A DNA stretch of 64,000 bases. It comes from Bradyrhizobium sp. S69. Its GTDB lineage: Bacteria; Pseudomonadota; Alphaproteobacteria; Rhizobiales; Xanthobacteraceae. A program made the position numbers and the translations under genes. The notes under the pieces were generated by a model. The model searched no databases. It had not been told where the DNA came from and saw nothing but the letters and a program-made list of their open reading frames with translations. Within the stretch, counting starts at the first letter, position 1. Each line of letters opens with the position of its first letter. The stretch lies in NCBI RefSeq assembly GCF_009766005.1, contig NZ_LMUK01000038.1, positions 297,686 through 361,685 of the forward strand, in the 5' to 3' direction. Shown one piece after another: positions 8,449 to 18,106 of this stretch.

Positions 8449-9396
8449 ATGAGATTTACCCAGCGCGGGCGCGCTATCGCTCAAACGCTTGCCGTCGTTT
8501 TGTCGTTGGTACTGCCCTTGATGTTGACGGTGTCGTCGGCCGACGCCCGGGTTGGCGGCGGATTGAGCTCGGGATCGCGGGGAACGCGGACGTTCTCGGC
8601 GCCGCCGAGCACATCGACCGCACCTAGCGCGGCGCAGCCGTTCAACCGCACCTTTACCGAGCCGGGTAGTTCCGGCCTTGGTGCGTCCACCGCGGGTGGT
8701 GGGTTTTTCAACCGGCCGGGCGGCGGCATGCTGCGCGGCCTCGCCGCCGGGTTCCTTGGCGCCGGCCTGCTCGGCATGCTGTTCGGCGGTGGCCTGTTCG
8801 GCGGCCTCGGCGGGTTGTCGTCGCTGTTCGGCCTGATCCTGCAGATCGGGCTGATCGTCGTCGTGGTTCGACTGGCGATGTCGTGGTGGCAGCGCCGCGC
8901 GACGCCGGCCTATGCCTCCGGCGCGACCCAAGCGCCGGGCGGCGCATCGACCTACCGCACCGGCTCAGGTTTTGGACTGGGATCCGGCAGCGCGCCGCTG
9001 GAAATTGCTCCGGCCGACTATGAAGCCTTTGAGCGGCTGCTGAGCGACATCCAGGCGGCGTGGTCGAACGAGGATGTCGCGAAGCTGCACACGCTGGCGA
9101 CGCCGGAAATGGTGTCGTATTTCACCGATGATTTGCAGCGAAACAAGGCGCGCAACGTCGTCAACAAGGTCTCGGCCACCAAGCTGTTGCAGGGCGACCT
9201 CGCGGAAGCCTGGCGCGAAGGCGAGAGTGACTATGCGAGCGTGGCGATGCGGTTCTCGATGATCGACAAGACCGTCGATCGCGTCTCCGGCCGGTTGGTC
9301 GAAGGCAGCGAACAGCCGAGCGAGGCCACCGAAGTGTGGACCTTCCTGCGGCCGCGCGGCGCCAATTGGGAATTGTCGGCGATCCAGCAGGCCTGA
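8449..9396 (+). CDS. Tim44-like domain inner-membrane protein
   Basis: The 315-residue protein starts with a signal-like hydrophobic segment. A Ser/Gly/Pro-rich stretch follows, then a very Gly-rich hydrophobic region (about 95-150, repeated GGG/FGG). The last 130 residues form a Tim44-like domain (YEAFERLLSDIQAAWSNEDVAKLHTLATPEMVSYF...WTFLRPRGANWELSAIQQA). In bacteria such proteins are membrane-linked and not well understood. Start 8449 is favoured by GGAGG eight bases upstream; an ATG at 8434 overlaps that site. A strong terminator follows the gene. Confidence 0.85.
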   Translation: MRFTQRGRAIAQTLAVVLSLVLPLMLTVSSADARVGGGLSSGSRGTRTFSAPPSTSTAPSAAQPFNRTFTEPGSSGLGASTAGGGFFNRPGGGMLRGLAAGFLGAGLLGMLFGGGLFGGLGGLSSLFGLILQIGLIVVVVRLAMSWWQRRATPAYASGATQAPGGASTYRTGSGFGLGSGSAPLEIAPADYEAFERLLSDIQAAWSNEDVAKLHTLATPEMVSYFTDDLQRNKARNVVNKVSATKLLQGDLAEAWREGESDYASVAMRFSMIDKTVDRVSGRLVEGSEQPSEATEVWTFLRPRGANWELSAIQQA

Positions 9397-9420
9397 TCGC
9401 CCGCGATGACGAAAAATAAA

Positions 9421-9448
9421 GCGCCGCGATTGATTCGCGGCGCTTTTT
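9421..9448 (+). terminator. Rho-independent terminator after the Tim44-like gene
   Basis: GCGCCGCGA and TCGCGGCGC form a perfect 9-bp stem around a TTGAT loop, followed directly by five T residues. It lies 25 bases after the stop at 9396. The preceding AAAATAAA gives partial bidirectional character. Confidence 0.92.
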
Positions 9449-9561
9449 GCGGTCGGCTCGTTCTTTCGGTGTCGTTGACGGGAATACTGCCCCTGTCAAT
9501 GTGTTGATGTCAGACCAAAAGCTGGCGCCAGGTCGTCAGCCAAAAACGTTGGGAGGATGCG

Positions 9562-10260
9562 ATGCCGATTTTTGCTTCGATCGTTGGACGAGTGTGTCTT
9601 GGTTTTGTGGCGGCGGCCGGTCTGGTCGTGGCGGCGGCGCAGCCAGCGCATGCGCAGGCCGCCAGCACCACCTTTTTCGTAACCGGCATTGGCATCGGCA
9701 ACGGCGGCAACCTTGGCGGTCTCGCGGGCGCCGATAATCATTGCCAGGAACTGGCGCAGGCTGCGGGCGCCAATGCTTCCGGTGTCAAAACCTGGCACGC
9801 CTATCTCTCGACGCAGGCGGCCGACGGCAAACCCGCGATCAACGCGCGCGACCGGATCGGCAAGGGACCCTGGCAGAATGCGAAAGGTGTCGTGATCGCC
9901 AAGGACGTTGCCGAACTCCACGGCGCCAACAACCTGACCAAGCAGACCGCGCTGAGCGAAAAGGCTGAAGTCATCAACGGCCGCGGCGATACCCCGAACC
10001 GCCATGACATGCTGACGGGATCGCAGCCCGACGGCACCGCGTTCGCGGCGAGCGACGACCGCACCTGCAAGAACTGGACGAGCAGCACGCAAGGCTCAGC
10101 GATGCTCGGGCATTCCGATCGCATCGGCCTGCGCGACGATGACGCCTCGAAATCCTGGAACAGTTCGCATCCATCGCGCGGCCCGGAAGGCGGCTGTTCG
10201 CAGGCCGATCTCAAGAGCACCGGCGGCGACGCTCTGATGTACTGCTTCGCGGTGAACTGA
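9562..10260 (+). CDS. Secreted lectin/endostatin-like conserved protein
   Basis: The 232-residue product has a clear signal peptide ending AHAQA. The mature part contains LAGADNHCQELAQAAGANASGVKTWHAYLST and later DRIGKGPWQNAKG, HDMLTGSQPDG, CKNWTSS and a C-terminal CSQ...MYCFAVN. Five Cys residues lie in the mature part (including positions 61, 168, 211 and 228), giving two likely disulfides. The pattern of early Cys, WHAYLS and terminal Cys-Phe resembles C-type-lectin or endostatin-like folds in exported bacterial proteins. Function is unknown. It stands alone after the terminator at 9421. Confidence 0.75.
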   Translation: MPIFASIVGRVCLGFVAAAGLVVAAAQPAHAQAASTTFFVTGIGIGNGGNLGGLAGADNHCQELAQAAGANASGVKTWHAYLSTQAADGKPAINARDRIGKGPWQNAKGVVIAKDVAELHGANNLTKQTALSEKAEVINGRGDTPNRHDMLTGSQPDGTAFAASDDRTCKNWTSSTQGSAMLGHSDRIGLRDDDASKSWNSSHPSRGPEGGCSQADLKSTGGDALMYCFAVN

Positions 10261-10276
10261 GGCCTGCGCCAGCAAA

Positions 10277-12379
10277 TCACGCCGCAGCGATAACGGGTTC
10301 GATTCCCGGCATCGACCATGCCTCGTCGTCTGCAAACCGTGAGGCGGCTTCGATCACTGCCGGTAATTGGGTGAGGCCGACCGGCTTGGCGAACAGATAG
10401 CCCTGGCCTTTGGCGCAGCCTTCGCGGGCCAGAAAATCCCACTGCGCCGCGGTCTCGATGCCCTCGGCAAGCACCGGGATGCCGAGGCTCCGGCCGAGCG
10501 CCAGCACGGTGCGCACGATGGCTGCGGCCGCAGCGTCGCTGGGCAGCCGCTTCACGAACGACTGGTCGAGCTTGATCTTGTCGAACGGAAAGGCATGCAG
10601 CGTTGCCAGCGAGGAATAGCCGGTGCCGAAATCGTCCATCGCGACCGATATTCCCATCGCCTTCAACTTGCGCAGGATATGCAGGCCGCGGGCCTGGTCC
10701 GACATGATGGTCGATTCGGTGACTTCGACCTCCAGCCGCTTCGGCGAAAGGCCGGTTTCCAGCAGGATCGCATGGATCGTCTCGGCGAGGTCGTCGCGGC
10801 TGAACTGCACCGGCGACAAATTGACCGCGATCGTTCCTGGAATCCGCCCCTCGGCGGCATCGCGGCAGGCGGTGCGCAGCGCCCATTCGCCCATCGGGAT
10901 GATGGCTTCGCTTTCTTCCGCCAGCGGAATGAATTCAGCCGGCGATATCATGCCGCGTTTTGGATGGCGCCAGCGCATCAGCGCCTCCGCGCCGCAGATC
11001 CTTCCGTTGTCGAGGGTGGTTTGCAGTTGGTAATGCAGTTCGAGTTCGTTGCGCCCGGCCGCCATCTGCACGTCGCGGGAGAGCGCACGTTGCGCGCGGG
11101 CGCCGTCGTCCATCTCACGCAGATATTTGCAGATCAGGCCGCGCTGCCTGGTCTTGCCGCGGTGCATGGCGAGCTTGGCGTTGGAGAGAACCTGGTCGCG
11201 TTCCGGCGTGTCGGTCGGAAACACCGAGAATCCGATCGAAGCGGTGAGGGTGACCGCTTGTTCTCCGAGCTGAAACGGCCGGGCGAACACCGCGGCAATG
11301 CGCTCGGCGAACGCCTGGGCGTCGTGCGGATGGTTGCCGGACATCTGCAAGCCCAGAAATTCGTCGCCGCTCTGGCGTGCCAGAAACTCGCCGGGTTGCA
11401 GCACCCCGCGCATCCGGCTTGCGACTTCGATCAGCAGCAGATCGCCGGCGCTGTGGCCGAACACGTCATTGATGTCCTTGAAGCCGTCGATGTCGATCGA
11501 GAACGCCGCGAGCTTGTGGGCCTTCTCGTGCGCGTCGGCGGCGTCGAACGATAGCCGCTCGTTGAAGGCGATGCGGTTGGGCAGTCCGGTCATGGTGTCG
11601 TTGAACGAGAGCTGGTGGATGCGATCTGCTGATTCGGTGCGCGTGCGCAGATCGATGAGGTAGGTCGAAAAGCCCGAGCCCATCACCAGCAGCACCGCGC
11701 CGACCACGGCGAAGCCGAGCATGTCGGCCGGAATCAGATAGGACGGCACGATGATCGAGGCGTCCGGGGTCGCGATCGTGGTGACGGTCAGGGCGTAATG
11801 CATGGTGCAGACCATGAACGCCAGCACGATCGCGGCGCCATGGCGGCAATAGCGCGTGACCGGCCGATTGGCGCGGCTGACGGACAGCGCGCTGAGGCCG
11901 AGGCCGAGCACAAAGGTCACGACGATGCCGTAGACGTTCCACTGCACCGTGCCGGCGATGTGCCAGGCCTTGAGGCCGAGGAAGTGCATGGCGAGGACGC
12001 CGATGCCCATCACGAAGCCGCCGATTTCCGGCGCAAGTGTGAAGTGGCGGCTGCCGATCTCAAATCCGATTAGGCAGCTGACGATACCGATGACCAGGAC
12101 GGCGCCGGTGGCGACCGGCTCGAAGCCGCTGTTCAACAGCGGGTCAAGCGCCAGGATCGAGATGAAGGTCGAGGCCCATAGCGCAGCACCGGTGCCGACC
12201 GAGGCCATGAACAGCCAGCCGTAGCGGGTTGCGCCGGTGGTGGCGCGCGCGCGGGCGAAATGCCGCATCCCGACCCAGGTGCCGAACAGGCACACCGAGC
12301 CCGCGACCAGCACCAGCATCTGGTGATACGCGAAAGAGCCGTTGACCGCCTGCGACATGATCCGTCTGTTCCCCGACAT
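10277..12379 (-). CDS. MHYT-GGDEF-EAL cyclic di-GMP protein, probable phosphodiesterase
   Basis: The 700-residue protein begins with about seven membrane helices forming an MHYT sensor domain (MHFLGLKA and MHYALTV repeats). A GGDEF domain and an EAL domain follow. The GGDEF signature is changed to SGDEF (ARQSGDEFLGL), so cyclase activity is doubtful. The EAL domain keeps GAEALMRW, NLSPVQF, EVTES, MDDFGTGYSS, KLDQSFV, AEGIET and QGYLFAKP, so c-di-GMP hydrolysis is likely. MHYT domains are proposed to sense diatomic gases through a metal. An alternative start at 12358 removes seven residues. Two PilZ proteins elsewhere in the window are possible effectors of the same signal. Confidence 0.92.
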   Translation of the reverse strand: MSGNRRIMSQAVNGSFAYHQMLVLVAGSVCLFGTWVGMRHFARARATTGATRYGWLFMASVGTGAALWASTFISILALDPLLNSGFEPVATGAVLVIGIVSCLIGFEIGSRHFTLAPEIGGFVMGIGVLAMHFLGLKAWHIAGTVQWNVYGIVVTFVLGLGLSALSVSRANRPVTRYCRHGAAIVLAFMVCTMHYALTVTTIATPDASIIVPSYLIPADMLGFAVVGAVLLVMGSGFSTYLIDLRTRTESADRIHQLSFNDTMTGLPNRIAFNERLSFDAADAHEKAHKLAAFSIDIDGFKDINDVFGHSAGDLLLIEVASRMRGVLQPGEFLARQSGDEFLGLQMSGNHPHDAQAFAERIAAVFARPFQLGEQAVTLTASIGFSVFPTDTPERDQVLSNAKLAMHRGKTRQRGLICKYLREMDDGARAQRALSRDVQMAAGRNELELHYQLQTTLDNGRICGAEALMRWRHPKRGMISPAEFIPLAEESEAIIPMGEWALRTACRDAAEGRIPGTIAVNLSPVQFSRDDLAETIHAILLETGLSPKRLEVEVTESTIMSDQARGLHILRKLKAMGISVAMDDFGTGYSSLATLHAFPFDKIKLDQSFVKRLPSDAAAAAIVRTVLALGRSLGIPVLAEGIETAAQWDFLAREGCAKGQGYLFAKPVGLTQLPAVIEAASRFADDEAWSMPGIEPVIAAA

Positions 12380-12575
12380 AGCCAGCCTAGCCAGGTACGG
12401 TTAATCCCGCCGTAGGGTGGTAGGCTTTTGCCGCTGACCAAGGCTATTCCGTCGGTTAATGTTGAAAAACAGTAAGTGTGTCGGTTCGCGGGTGGTGGTG
12501 GCTTGGCCGGCGGAACGGCTTGAACGAAATGTGCAATGACTCGTTAAGCCTGTTGGCTGAGCAGAGGTAGGTCTG

Positions 12576-13280
12576 ATGCGCTATGAACTCTATTACTGGC
12601 CGGGCATTCAGGGCCGCGGCGAATATATCCGTCTCGCGCTGGAAGAGGCCGGAGCCGATTATGTCGACGTCGCCCGTGGCGCGCACGGCATGGCGGCGAT
12701 GATGAAGATGATGGAGGCGGAAACGACGCCGCCGTTCGCCCCGCCATTCCTGAAGGCGGGCAAGCTTGTGCTCGGGCAAACCGCCAACATCCTGTTCTAT
12801 CTGGGATCGCGCCATGGGCTTGCGCCCAAGACCGAAGCCGGCCGGCTATGGCTGCATCAATTGCAGCTCACGGTGACCGATTTCGTGCTGGAAGTTCACG
12901 ACACCCATCACCCGCTCGGACCGTCGCTGTATTACGAGGACCAGAAGGCGGCCGCGAAAAAACGCACCGATGAGTTCTGGAGCGAACGCGTGCCGAAATA
13001 TCTCGGCTATTTCGAACGGCTGCTGGAGGACAACGGCGGAAAATATGTCACCGGCCGCCGCTTGACTTATATTGACCTGTCGATGTTCCAGCTCGTCGAA
13101 GGGCTGCGTTATGCCTTTCCGAGGCGGATGAAGGGCTTTGAGCGCAAGATCCCGGGCCTGGTCGACCTGCGCGATCGGGTCGCCGCGCGGCCGAACATTG
13201 GGGCATATCTCGCCAGCGATCGCCGTATCGCCTTCAACGAAGACGGCATCTTCCGGCACTACAAGGCGCTGGATGCGTAG
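12576..13280 (+). CDS. Glutathione S-transferase
   Basis: The 234-residue protein has an N-terminal thioredoxin-like GST domain (MRYELYYWPGIQGRGEYIRLALEEAGADY) and an all-helical C-terminal domain (about 90-225) with YIDLSMFQLVEGLRYAFP. The cis-Pro region is PPFAPPFLKAGKLVLGQTANILFYLG. It probably conjugates glutathione to electrophiles in the cytoplasm. The substrate cannot be told. It is divergent from the MHYT protein and converges with the methyltransferase-like gene that follows. Confidence 0.9.
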   Translation: MRYELYYWPGIQGRGEYIRLALEEAGADYVDVARGAHGMAAMMKMMEAETTPPFAPPFLKAGKLVLGQTANILFYLGSRHGLAPKTEAGRLWLHQLQLTVTDFVLEVHDTHHPLGPSLYYEDQKAAAKKRTDEFWSERVPKYLGYFERLLEDNGGKYVTGRRLTYIDLSMFQLVEGLRYAFPRRMKGFERKIPGLVDLRDRVAARPNIGAYLASDRRIAFNEDGIFRHYKALDA

Positions 13281-13294
13281 GGGCTGCGCGGTTG

Positions 13295-13981
13295 CTACCA
13301 AACGCCGGGAAGCAGCCGATAGCGCACCTGCGCGGTGTAATCGCCATAGCCGGGCAGGTCCGCGATCAGCGTGCGCTCCTCTATTCCGGTGCGGACCGCG
13401 AACAACACGATGAACAGCGGTGAGATCGCAAGACCCCAACCTGAGCTCAATAGCAGCGGGATGCCGACAAAGAACAGGATGGCGCCGCTGTACATCGGAT
13501 GCCGAACCCACGCATAGGGGCCGGTGGAGACGACATGATGCCCCCGCTCGCGCTGCACTTTCACCAATGGGGCGGCGAACGAGTTTTCGCGCATCACCCA
13601 CATGATGAAGACGGTGGAAACCAGCATCAGCGCCAACCCCAGCGCCTGCACGACAATCGGGAAATCCAAGCCGTCGATACGGTGATCGAGCCCGATCGTG
13701 ACGAACCAGATCAGGAATGCGCCGCCGATGACCGGGACGAAAACCTTGTCGGCGGTCGGCTGTTCATCCCGCGCGGTCAGGCGCATGCGCTCGGCCAGCA
13801 GTTCCGGATCGGTGCTGGCGAGCCAGGATCCGGCCGAGAGCCCGATGATCGTCATGGTCGCCAGAAACACCCACGCAGCCGGCCAACGCAAAGTGCCGGC
13901 CGGCGCGAACAACAGCGCGCCCATCGCGGCGATCCAGGTCAATGTCTGCAATAGCCATTTGGCGATCATGCTGTGCGCCAT
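13295..13981 (-). CDS. Isoprenylcysteine carboxyl methyltransferase-like membrane protein
   Basis: The 228-residue protein has five or six hydrophobic segments. Its C-terminal block is typical of the ICMT/PEMT membrane methyltransferase family (VVSTGPYAWVRHPMYSGAILFFVGIPLLL, then GIEERTLIADLPGYGDYTAQVRYRLLPGVW). RHPMYSG and the EE pair contribute to the S-adenosylmethionine site in characterised relatives. The bacterial substrate is unknown; proteins of this class modify lipids, thiols or peptides. It is transcribed toward the GST gene with only 14 bases between stops. Confidence 0.85.
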   Translation of the reverse strand: MAHSMIAKWLLQTLTWIAAMGALLFAPAGTLRWPAAWVFLATMTIIGLSAGSWLASTDPELLAERMRLTARDEQPTADKVFVPVIGGAFLIWFVTIGLDHRIDGLDFPIVVQALGLALMLVSTVFIMWVMRENSFAAPLVKVQRERGHHVVSTGPYAWVRHPMYSGAILFFVGIPLLLSSGWGLAISPLFIVLFAVRTGIEERTLIADLPGYGDYTAQVRYRLLPGVW

Positions 13982-14056
13982 CCCGCGCAGGAATCATGAT
14001 CGCGCCGTTTTCCGGCAAACTTGCGGCAATGTGGCCAGGCTGTGCGCCCGCCGCTC

Positions 14057-14236
14057 TCAGGCCAGCTGATCGATCCGGGTGCCCTGTCCGGGCGGCAGCG
14101 GGGCTTGGGCCGGCGGCTGGGCGGCGCCCGCGTCGTCGGAATCGTTGTCGTTGCTCGCGGGAGGCGCCGGGGTCTGGCTGGTGGTGACGTAGGGTGGCTG
14201 CACCGGGCCTGGCGCGGAAACGCTCGAAATGCTCAT
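14057..14236 (-). CDS. Small Pro/Asp-rich protein, 59 residues
   Basis: A 59-codon frame encodes a product beginning MSISSVSAPGPVQPPYVTTS, with an acidic centre (SNDNDSDDAG) and a Pro/Gln-rich end (QAPLPPGQGTRIDQLA). An AAAGGGA sequence lies upstream of the ATG at a workable distance. The composition is non-random and resembles short conserved Bradyrhizobium proteins I recall with the same MSISSVS start. It is likely disordered and cytoplasmic. Function unknown. Confidence 0.6.
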   Translation of the reverse strand: MSISSVSAPGPVQPPYVTTSQTPAPPASNDNDSDDAGAAQPPAQAPLPPGQGTRIDQLA

Positions 14237-14401
14237 GGACGGGAATCCCTTTGACGATACCCGACCATGAGCGGGGGCTCACCAATGCCAAATGAATCCA
14301 ATCGTTAAAAGGCAAGCGATCGGCGGCGGTTTGCCTAGGGATGGTGAACGGAAGGCTCCGCGCTGGCTGGAAATCCGACCGATCCGGACCATGCAGGACA
14401 G

Positions 14402-14878
14402 CTATTGGTCGGTGCTGCGCGAGATCGTGATCGAAGCTTCGGTCTTGGTCCGGACGCAGCGCATGTCGAGGCGGCGATAGCGGGTCGAGACATCGTCGCC
14501 ATGGATCAGCCCCATCCGCTTGATGCAGCGGGTCACGCCTTTCAGCATGTCGTCCTTTGGCAGGGTGAAGACGATGGCGGCTCCACTGGCCGCGAGGTCG
14601 ACAAAGGCGTCCGCCGGCTTGCGGGCGCCGGCTTTCGCGAACAGCTGGTTGGAGTAGCTGCGCCCGGCGCAGCCGAGCGAGAGCTCCTTAACCTGCGGAT
14701 GCGACAGGTAGATCACATTGGCCGCGGTCTTGCCCACGGTCAGGCCGTCGATCTGGTTCTTGAGCTGGGCGGCGAGATCGTCGCAGCGATCGGCGCGGGC
14801 CGGCGAGGCGCCCGACAAGGCGAACAAAACACCCGCCAGCAGCGCCAGCGCGATCGAAGTTGCAGCGTTTTTTATCAT
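14402..14878 (-). CDS. Secreted conserved hypothetical protein
   Basis: With start at 14878 the product is 158 residues and begins with a signal peptide (MIKNAATSIALALLAGVLFA...ASPARAD). The mature protein has four Cys (CDDLAAQLKNQIDG; LGCAGRSYSNQLF; TRCIKRMGLI; MRCVRTKTEAS), probably two disulfides, indicating a periplasmic location. An upstream ATG at 14941 would place extra residues before the signal peptide and is less likely. I do not recognise a family function. Confidence 0.7.
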   Translation of the reverse strand: MIKNAATSIALALLAGVLFALSGASPARADRCDDLAAQLKNQIDGLTVGKTAANVIYLSHPQVKELSLGCAGRSYSNQLFAKAGARKPADAFVDLAASGAAIVFTLPKDDMLKGVTRCIKRMGLIHGDDVSTRYRRLDMRCVRTKTEASITISRSTDQ

Positions 14879-15070
14879 CGGTACCCCCGCGCCATAAAAG
14901 CCCGCGCGCGGCGTTCTTGCAAGGGCCGGACAGCAAGGCATGTCCGTTGCTCCTGGCGGTCATGACGCCGTCATGCCGTACCTTACCTTTTCCACTAAAA
15001 ATGCTTAGAACGGTTCAATTGCCGGCGTCCGGAAAGCGGACGTTTGGCCCACAAACCCCGCGAGATCCCC

Positions 15071-16723
15071 ATGAACGCCCCGACCGCCTTTCCCGACCAA
15101 AAACCCGTTCCGCCCTATAAGCACACCCCGCTGTTTCCGCTCGGCGCCGACACCACGCCGTACAAGAAGATCAGCACCGAGGGCGTGCGGGTCGAGAAGG
15201 TCCTGGGCAAGGACATGCTGGTGGTGTCGCGCGAGGCGTTGCGGGCGCTGTCGGAGGCCGCCTTCGGCGACATCAACCACTATCTGCGGCCGGGCCATCT
15301 GCAACAGCTGCGCAACATCCTTGACGACAAGGAAGCCAGCGACAACGACAAGTTCGTCGCCTTCGATTTCCTGAAGAATGCCAATATCGCGGCCGGCGGC
15401 GTGTTGCCGATGTGCCAGGATACCGGCACCGCGATCATCATGTGCAAGAAAGGTTTTCGCGTCATCACCGATGGCGACGACGAGGCTGCGTTGAGCGAAG
15501 GCGCGCGCGACGCCTATCTGCGCCGAAATCTGCGCTACTCGCAGGTGGCGCCGCTGTCGATGTATGAAGAAAAAAACACCGCCAACAACATGCCGGCGCA
15601 GTGCGAGATCTACGCCGAGGGGGATGATGCCTACAAATTCATGTTCATGGCCAAGGGCGGCGGAAGCGCCAACAAGAGTTTTCTGTTTCAGGCCACGCCC
15701 TCGGTACTGACCAAGGATCGCCTGCTGGCGTTCCTGAAAGAGAAGGTGTTGACGCTCGGCACCGCGGCGTGCCCGCCCTATCATCTGGCGATCGTGATCG
15801 GTGGCACCTCGGCGGAGCTTTGCATGAAGACCGTGAAGCTCGCGTCGGCGCGTTATCTCGATGCGCTGCCCACCCATGGATCGGCCGACGGCAATGCCTT
15901 CCGTGATCTCGAGATGGAGCAGGAGATATTGAAGATGACGCAGTCGCTCGGCGTCGGCGCGCAGTTCGGCGGCAAATATTTCTGCCACGATGTGCGCGTG
16001 ATCCGGCTGCCGCGCCACGGCGCCTCGCTGCCGATCGGGCTCGGCGTTTCCTGCTCGGCCGATCGCCAGGTGCTTGGCAAGATCACCAAGGACGGCGTCT
16101 ATCTCGAGGAGCTCGAGCACAATCCGGCGCAATATCTGCCGGCGGTGGAGCAGGCGCTCGGCGGCGACGTGGTCAAGATCGACCTCAACCAGCCGATGAA
16201 GGATATCCTTGCGACACTGGCAAAACATCCGATCAAGACGCGGCTGTCGCTGACCGGCACCATGATCGTGGCGCGCGATTCCGCCCACGCCAAATTGCGC
16301 GAGCGGCTGGAGAAGGGCGAACCGCTGCCGGACTATTTCAAGAACCATCCGGTGTATTACGCCGGTCCGGCCAAGACGCCGGACGGTTACGCCTCCGGTG
16401 CGTTTGGCCCGACCACCGCGGGACGGATGGATTCCTTTGTCGACCAGTTTCAGGCCGCGGGCGGTTCGATGGTGATGGTCGCCAAGGGCAACCGCGCCGT
16501 TGCGGTGCGCGAAGCCTGCAAGAAGCATGGCGGCTTTTATCTCGGCTCGATCGGCGGTGCTGCGGCCAATCTCGCCGAGCACTGCATCAAGAAGGTCGAG
16601 GTGGTGGAATATCCCGAACTCGGCATGGAAGCGATCTGGCGCATCGAGGTCGAGGATTTTCCGGCGTTCATCATCATTGACGACAAGGGCAACGACTTCT
16701 TCAAGGAATTGAATCTGGGGTGA
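15071..16723 (+). CDS. fumA: Class I (iron-sulfur) fumarate hydratase
   Basis: This enzyme interconverts fumarate and malate in the citric acid cycle using a [4Fe-4S] cluster. The 550-residue length is normal for one-chain class I fumarases. Three cluster ligands are visible: Cys115 ([10 protein letters not shown]), Cys234 ([17 protein letters not shown]) and Cys328 (GVSCSADR). The C-terminal domain has the [31 protein letters not shown] segment. Start 15071 (MNAPTAF) is chosen by homolog length; GTG or ATG starts further upstream are possible. A CHAD-domain gene overlaps its stop. Confidence 0.93.
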   Translation: MNAPTAFPDQKPVPPYKHTPLFPLGADTTPYKKISTEGVRVEKVLGKDMLVVSREALRALSEAAFGDINHYLRPGHLQQLRNILDDKEASDNDKFVAFDFLKNANIAAGGVLPMCQDTGTAIIMCKKGFRVITDGDDEAALSEGARDAYLRRNLRYSQVAPLSMYEEKNTANNMPAQCEIYAEGDDAYKFMFMAKGGGSANKSFLFQATPSVLTKDRLLAFLKEKVLTLGTAACPPYHLAIVIGGTSAELCMKTVKLASARYLDALPTHGSADGNAFRDLEMEQEILKMTQSLGVGAQFGGKYFCHDVRVIRLPRHGASLPIGLGVSCSADRQVLGKITKDGVYLEELEHNPAQYLPAVEQALGGDVVKIDLNQPMKDILATLAKHPIKTRLSLTGTMIVARDSAHAKLRERLEKGEPLPDYFKNHPVYYAGPAKTPDGYASGAFGPTTAGRMDSFVDQFQAAGGSMVMVAKGNRAVAVREACKKHGGFYLGSIGGAAANLAEHCIKKVEVVEYPELGMEAIWRIEVEDFPAFIIIDDKGNDFFKELNLG

Positions 16724-17766
16724 TCGTTTCGTGGTCGCGGCCTGACATGCAAATCGCGGTGGAGACGCCGGGGCCCCAAAGCCCTCGCGTCGACCGCAAG
16801 GCGCGGCGCTCGCCTCTCCGAGAACCGTCACACGCTGCGAAGGCGGCGTGTGACGTGATCGCGGTCCATGCGGAGGCCGTCGAACTCTCGAACAGCATGA
16901 CGGCGCACCAGGCCTTCAACGTCATCGCCCGCTCGACCCTGCGGCATTTCTCGTCCAACGCCGAGGCGGTACGCGAACTGGATGGCGAGGCGATCCACCA
17001 AATGCGGGTCGGCTTGCGCCGCATGCGCGCGGCCATCTCGCTGTTCGGTGCCATTCTGCCAGCGTCCAGCACCGGGAAGGTCAAGACCGAATTAAGATGG
17101 CTCAGCGGTGAACTGGCCCCGGCGCGCGAGATCGACGTGTTCGTCAAGCAAAGAATACAGCCGCTGCGAAACGCGAGCGAACCGAAGCGAGGCATTCGCG
17201 CGATCGAGAAGCGATTTTTCGCGCGGCATCGGCAAGCCTTTCTGCGTGCGCGCGATGCGCTGGCAACGCCGCGCTATCGCAAGCTCCTGATCGACGTTCT
17301 CGAATGGCTGGAGCTGCGCCAGCCGAATGCCGATGGGGCCTCCGCAACGCCGATCGAAAAGTTCGCCGGCGAGGCGATGCATCGTCGTATCCGGAAAGCT
17401 CGCAAGCGGGGGCGGCGCCTCGCCGACCTGTCGGCCGTCGAGCGGCACAAGCTCCGCATCAAGATCAAGAAGATCCGGTATGCCGTCGACTTCTTCCGGA
17501 ATCTCTATCCGGCAAAGGCGCAAGCTGGCCTCGAGCGCCTGTCAAACCAGTTGAAAAAGATCCAGGATGCATTGGGTGCGTTGAACGACTTCATCGCGCA
17601 CCGCGAGATCGCCGTGGATGCCGCGCTTCATGCGCCTCGAGGCGACCGGCGGGCACGCGCCTTCGGTCTGCTGTTGGGCCAGGAGAAGGAGGCTTCCAAA
17701 ACGCTGCTGAAGGCTGCCAGCAAAGCCATGCGGGGTTTGAGACCACGCAGCGTCGCGCTTGATTGA
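16720..17766 (+). CDS. CHAD domain protein
   Basis: CHAD domains are all-helical, rich in conserved His and basic residues, and bind polyphosphate or associate with CYTH phosphatases. This 348-residue product has [17 protein letters not shown] (about residues 88-104), the core EIDVFVKQR and the later block [21 protein letters not shown] with [19 protein letters not shown]. There is no CYTH domain. The GTG at 16720 overlaps the fumarase stop (GTGA); an ATG at 16747 is the alternative. The coupling to fumarase is unusual and no functional link is evident. Confidence 0.88.
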   Translation: MIVSWSRPDMQIAVETPGPQSPRVDRKARRSPLREPSHAAKAACDVIAVHAEAVELSNSMTAHQAFNVIARSTLRHFSSNAEAVRELDGEAIHQMRVGLRRMRAAISLFGAILPASSTGKVKTELRWLSGELAPAREIDVFVKQRIQPLRNASEPKRGIRAIEKRFFARHRQAFLRARDALATPRYRKLLIDVLEWLELRQPNADGASATPIEKFAGEAMHRRIRKARKRGRRLADLSAVERHKLRIKIKKIRYAVDFFRNLYPAKAQAGLERLSNQLKKIQDALGALNDFIAHREIAVDAALHAPRGDRRARAFGLLLGQEKEASKTLLKAASKAMRGLRPRSVALD

Positions 17767-17878
17767 TGAATGCTGGCGGCTGGGGGTGGGTTTCGCAAGG
17801 CTTACTCACCCCGTATAGGTGTTCGGATTGCCCAAGCACACTCTTCCATTTTGCGCGCTTCGATCGTATCTTTTGCCT

Positions 17879-18106
17879 ATGACAAAATTGCTCGAAAAAG
17901 CCCTCGAAGCTGTGCGGCGGTTGCCGCCCGACGATCAGGATCAGATCGCGCTCGCCATGCTGACCCTGAGCGGTCAGGAGGGTGAGCCAGAGGAGATTGA
18001 TCCGGCGCATCTTCGCGCTGTGTTGGAGGGGCTCGCGCAGGCCAAACAACGCCAATTTGCAACCGACGCCGAGGTCGAAGCGGCGTTTCGTCGCTTCGAG
18101 CGATGA
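17879..18106 (+). CDS. Antitoxin of a ParE/RelE-type toxin-antitoxin pair
   Basis: The 75-residue acidic protein (MTKLLEKALEAVRRLPPDDQDQIALAMLTL...ATDAEVEAAFRRFER) matches small antitoxins that precede ParE/RelE toxins in alphaproteobacteria. The C-terminal AxAEVEAAFRRF segment is the likely toxin-binding tail. Its TGA overlaps the ATG of the toxin frame at 18103 (ATGA), as is normal for such pairs. The start at 17879 is chosen because upstream sequence in frame is not protein-like. Confidence 0.75.
   Translation: MTKLLEKALEAVRRLPPDDQDQIALAMLTLSGQEGEPEEIDPAHLRAVLEGLAQAKQRQFATDAEVEAAFRRFER

Noticed and set aside
15005..16831. 608-codon minus-strand frame opposite fumarase
   Set aside because: Antisense shadow; His/Arg-rich and without motifs.
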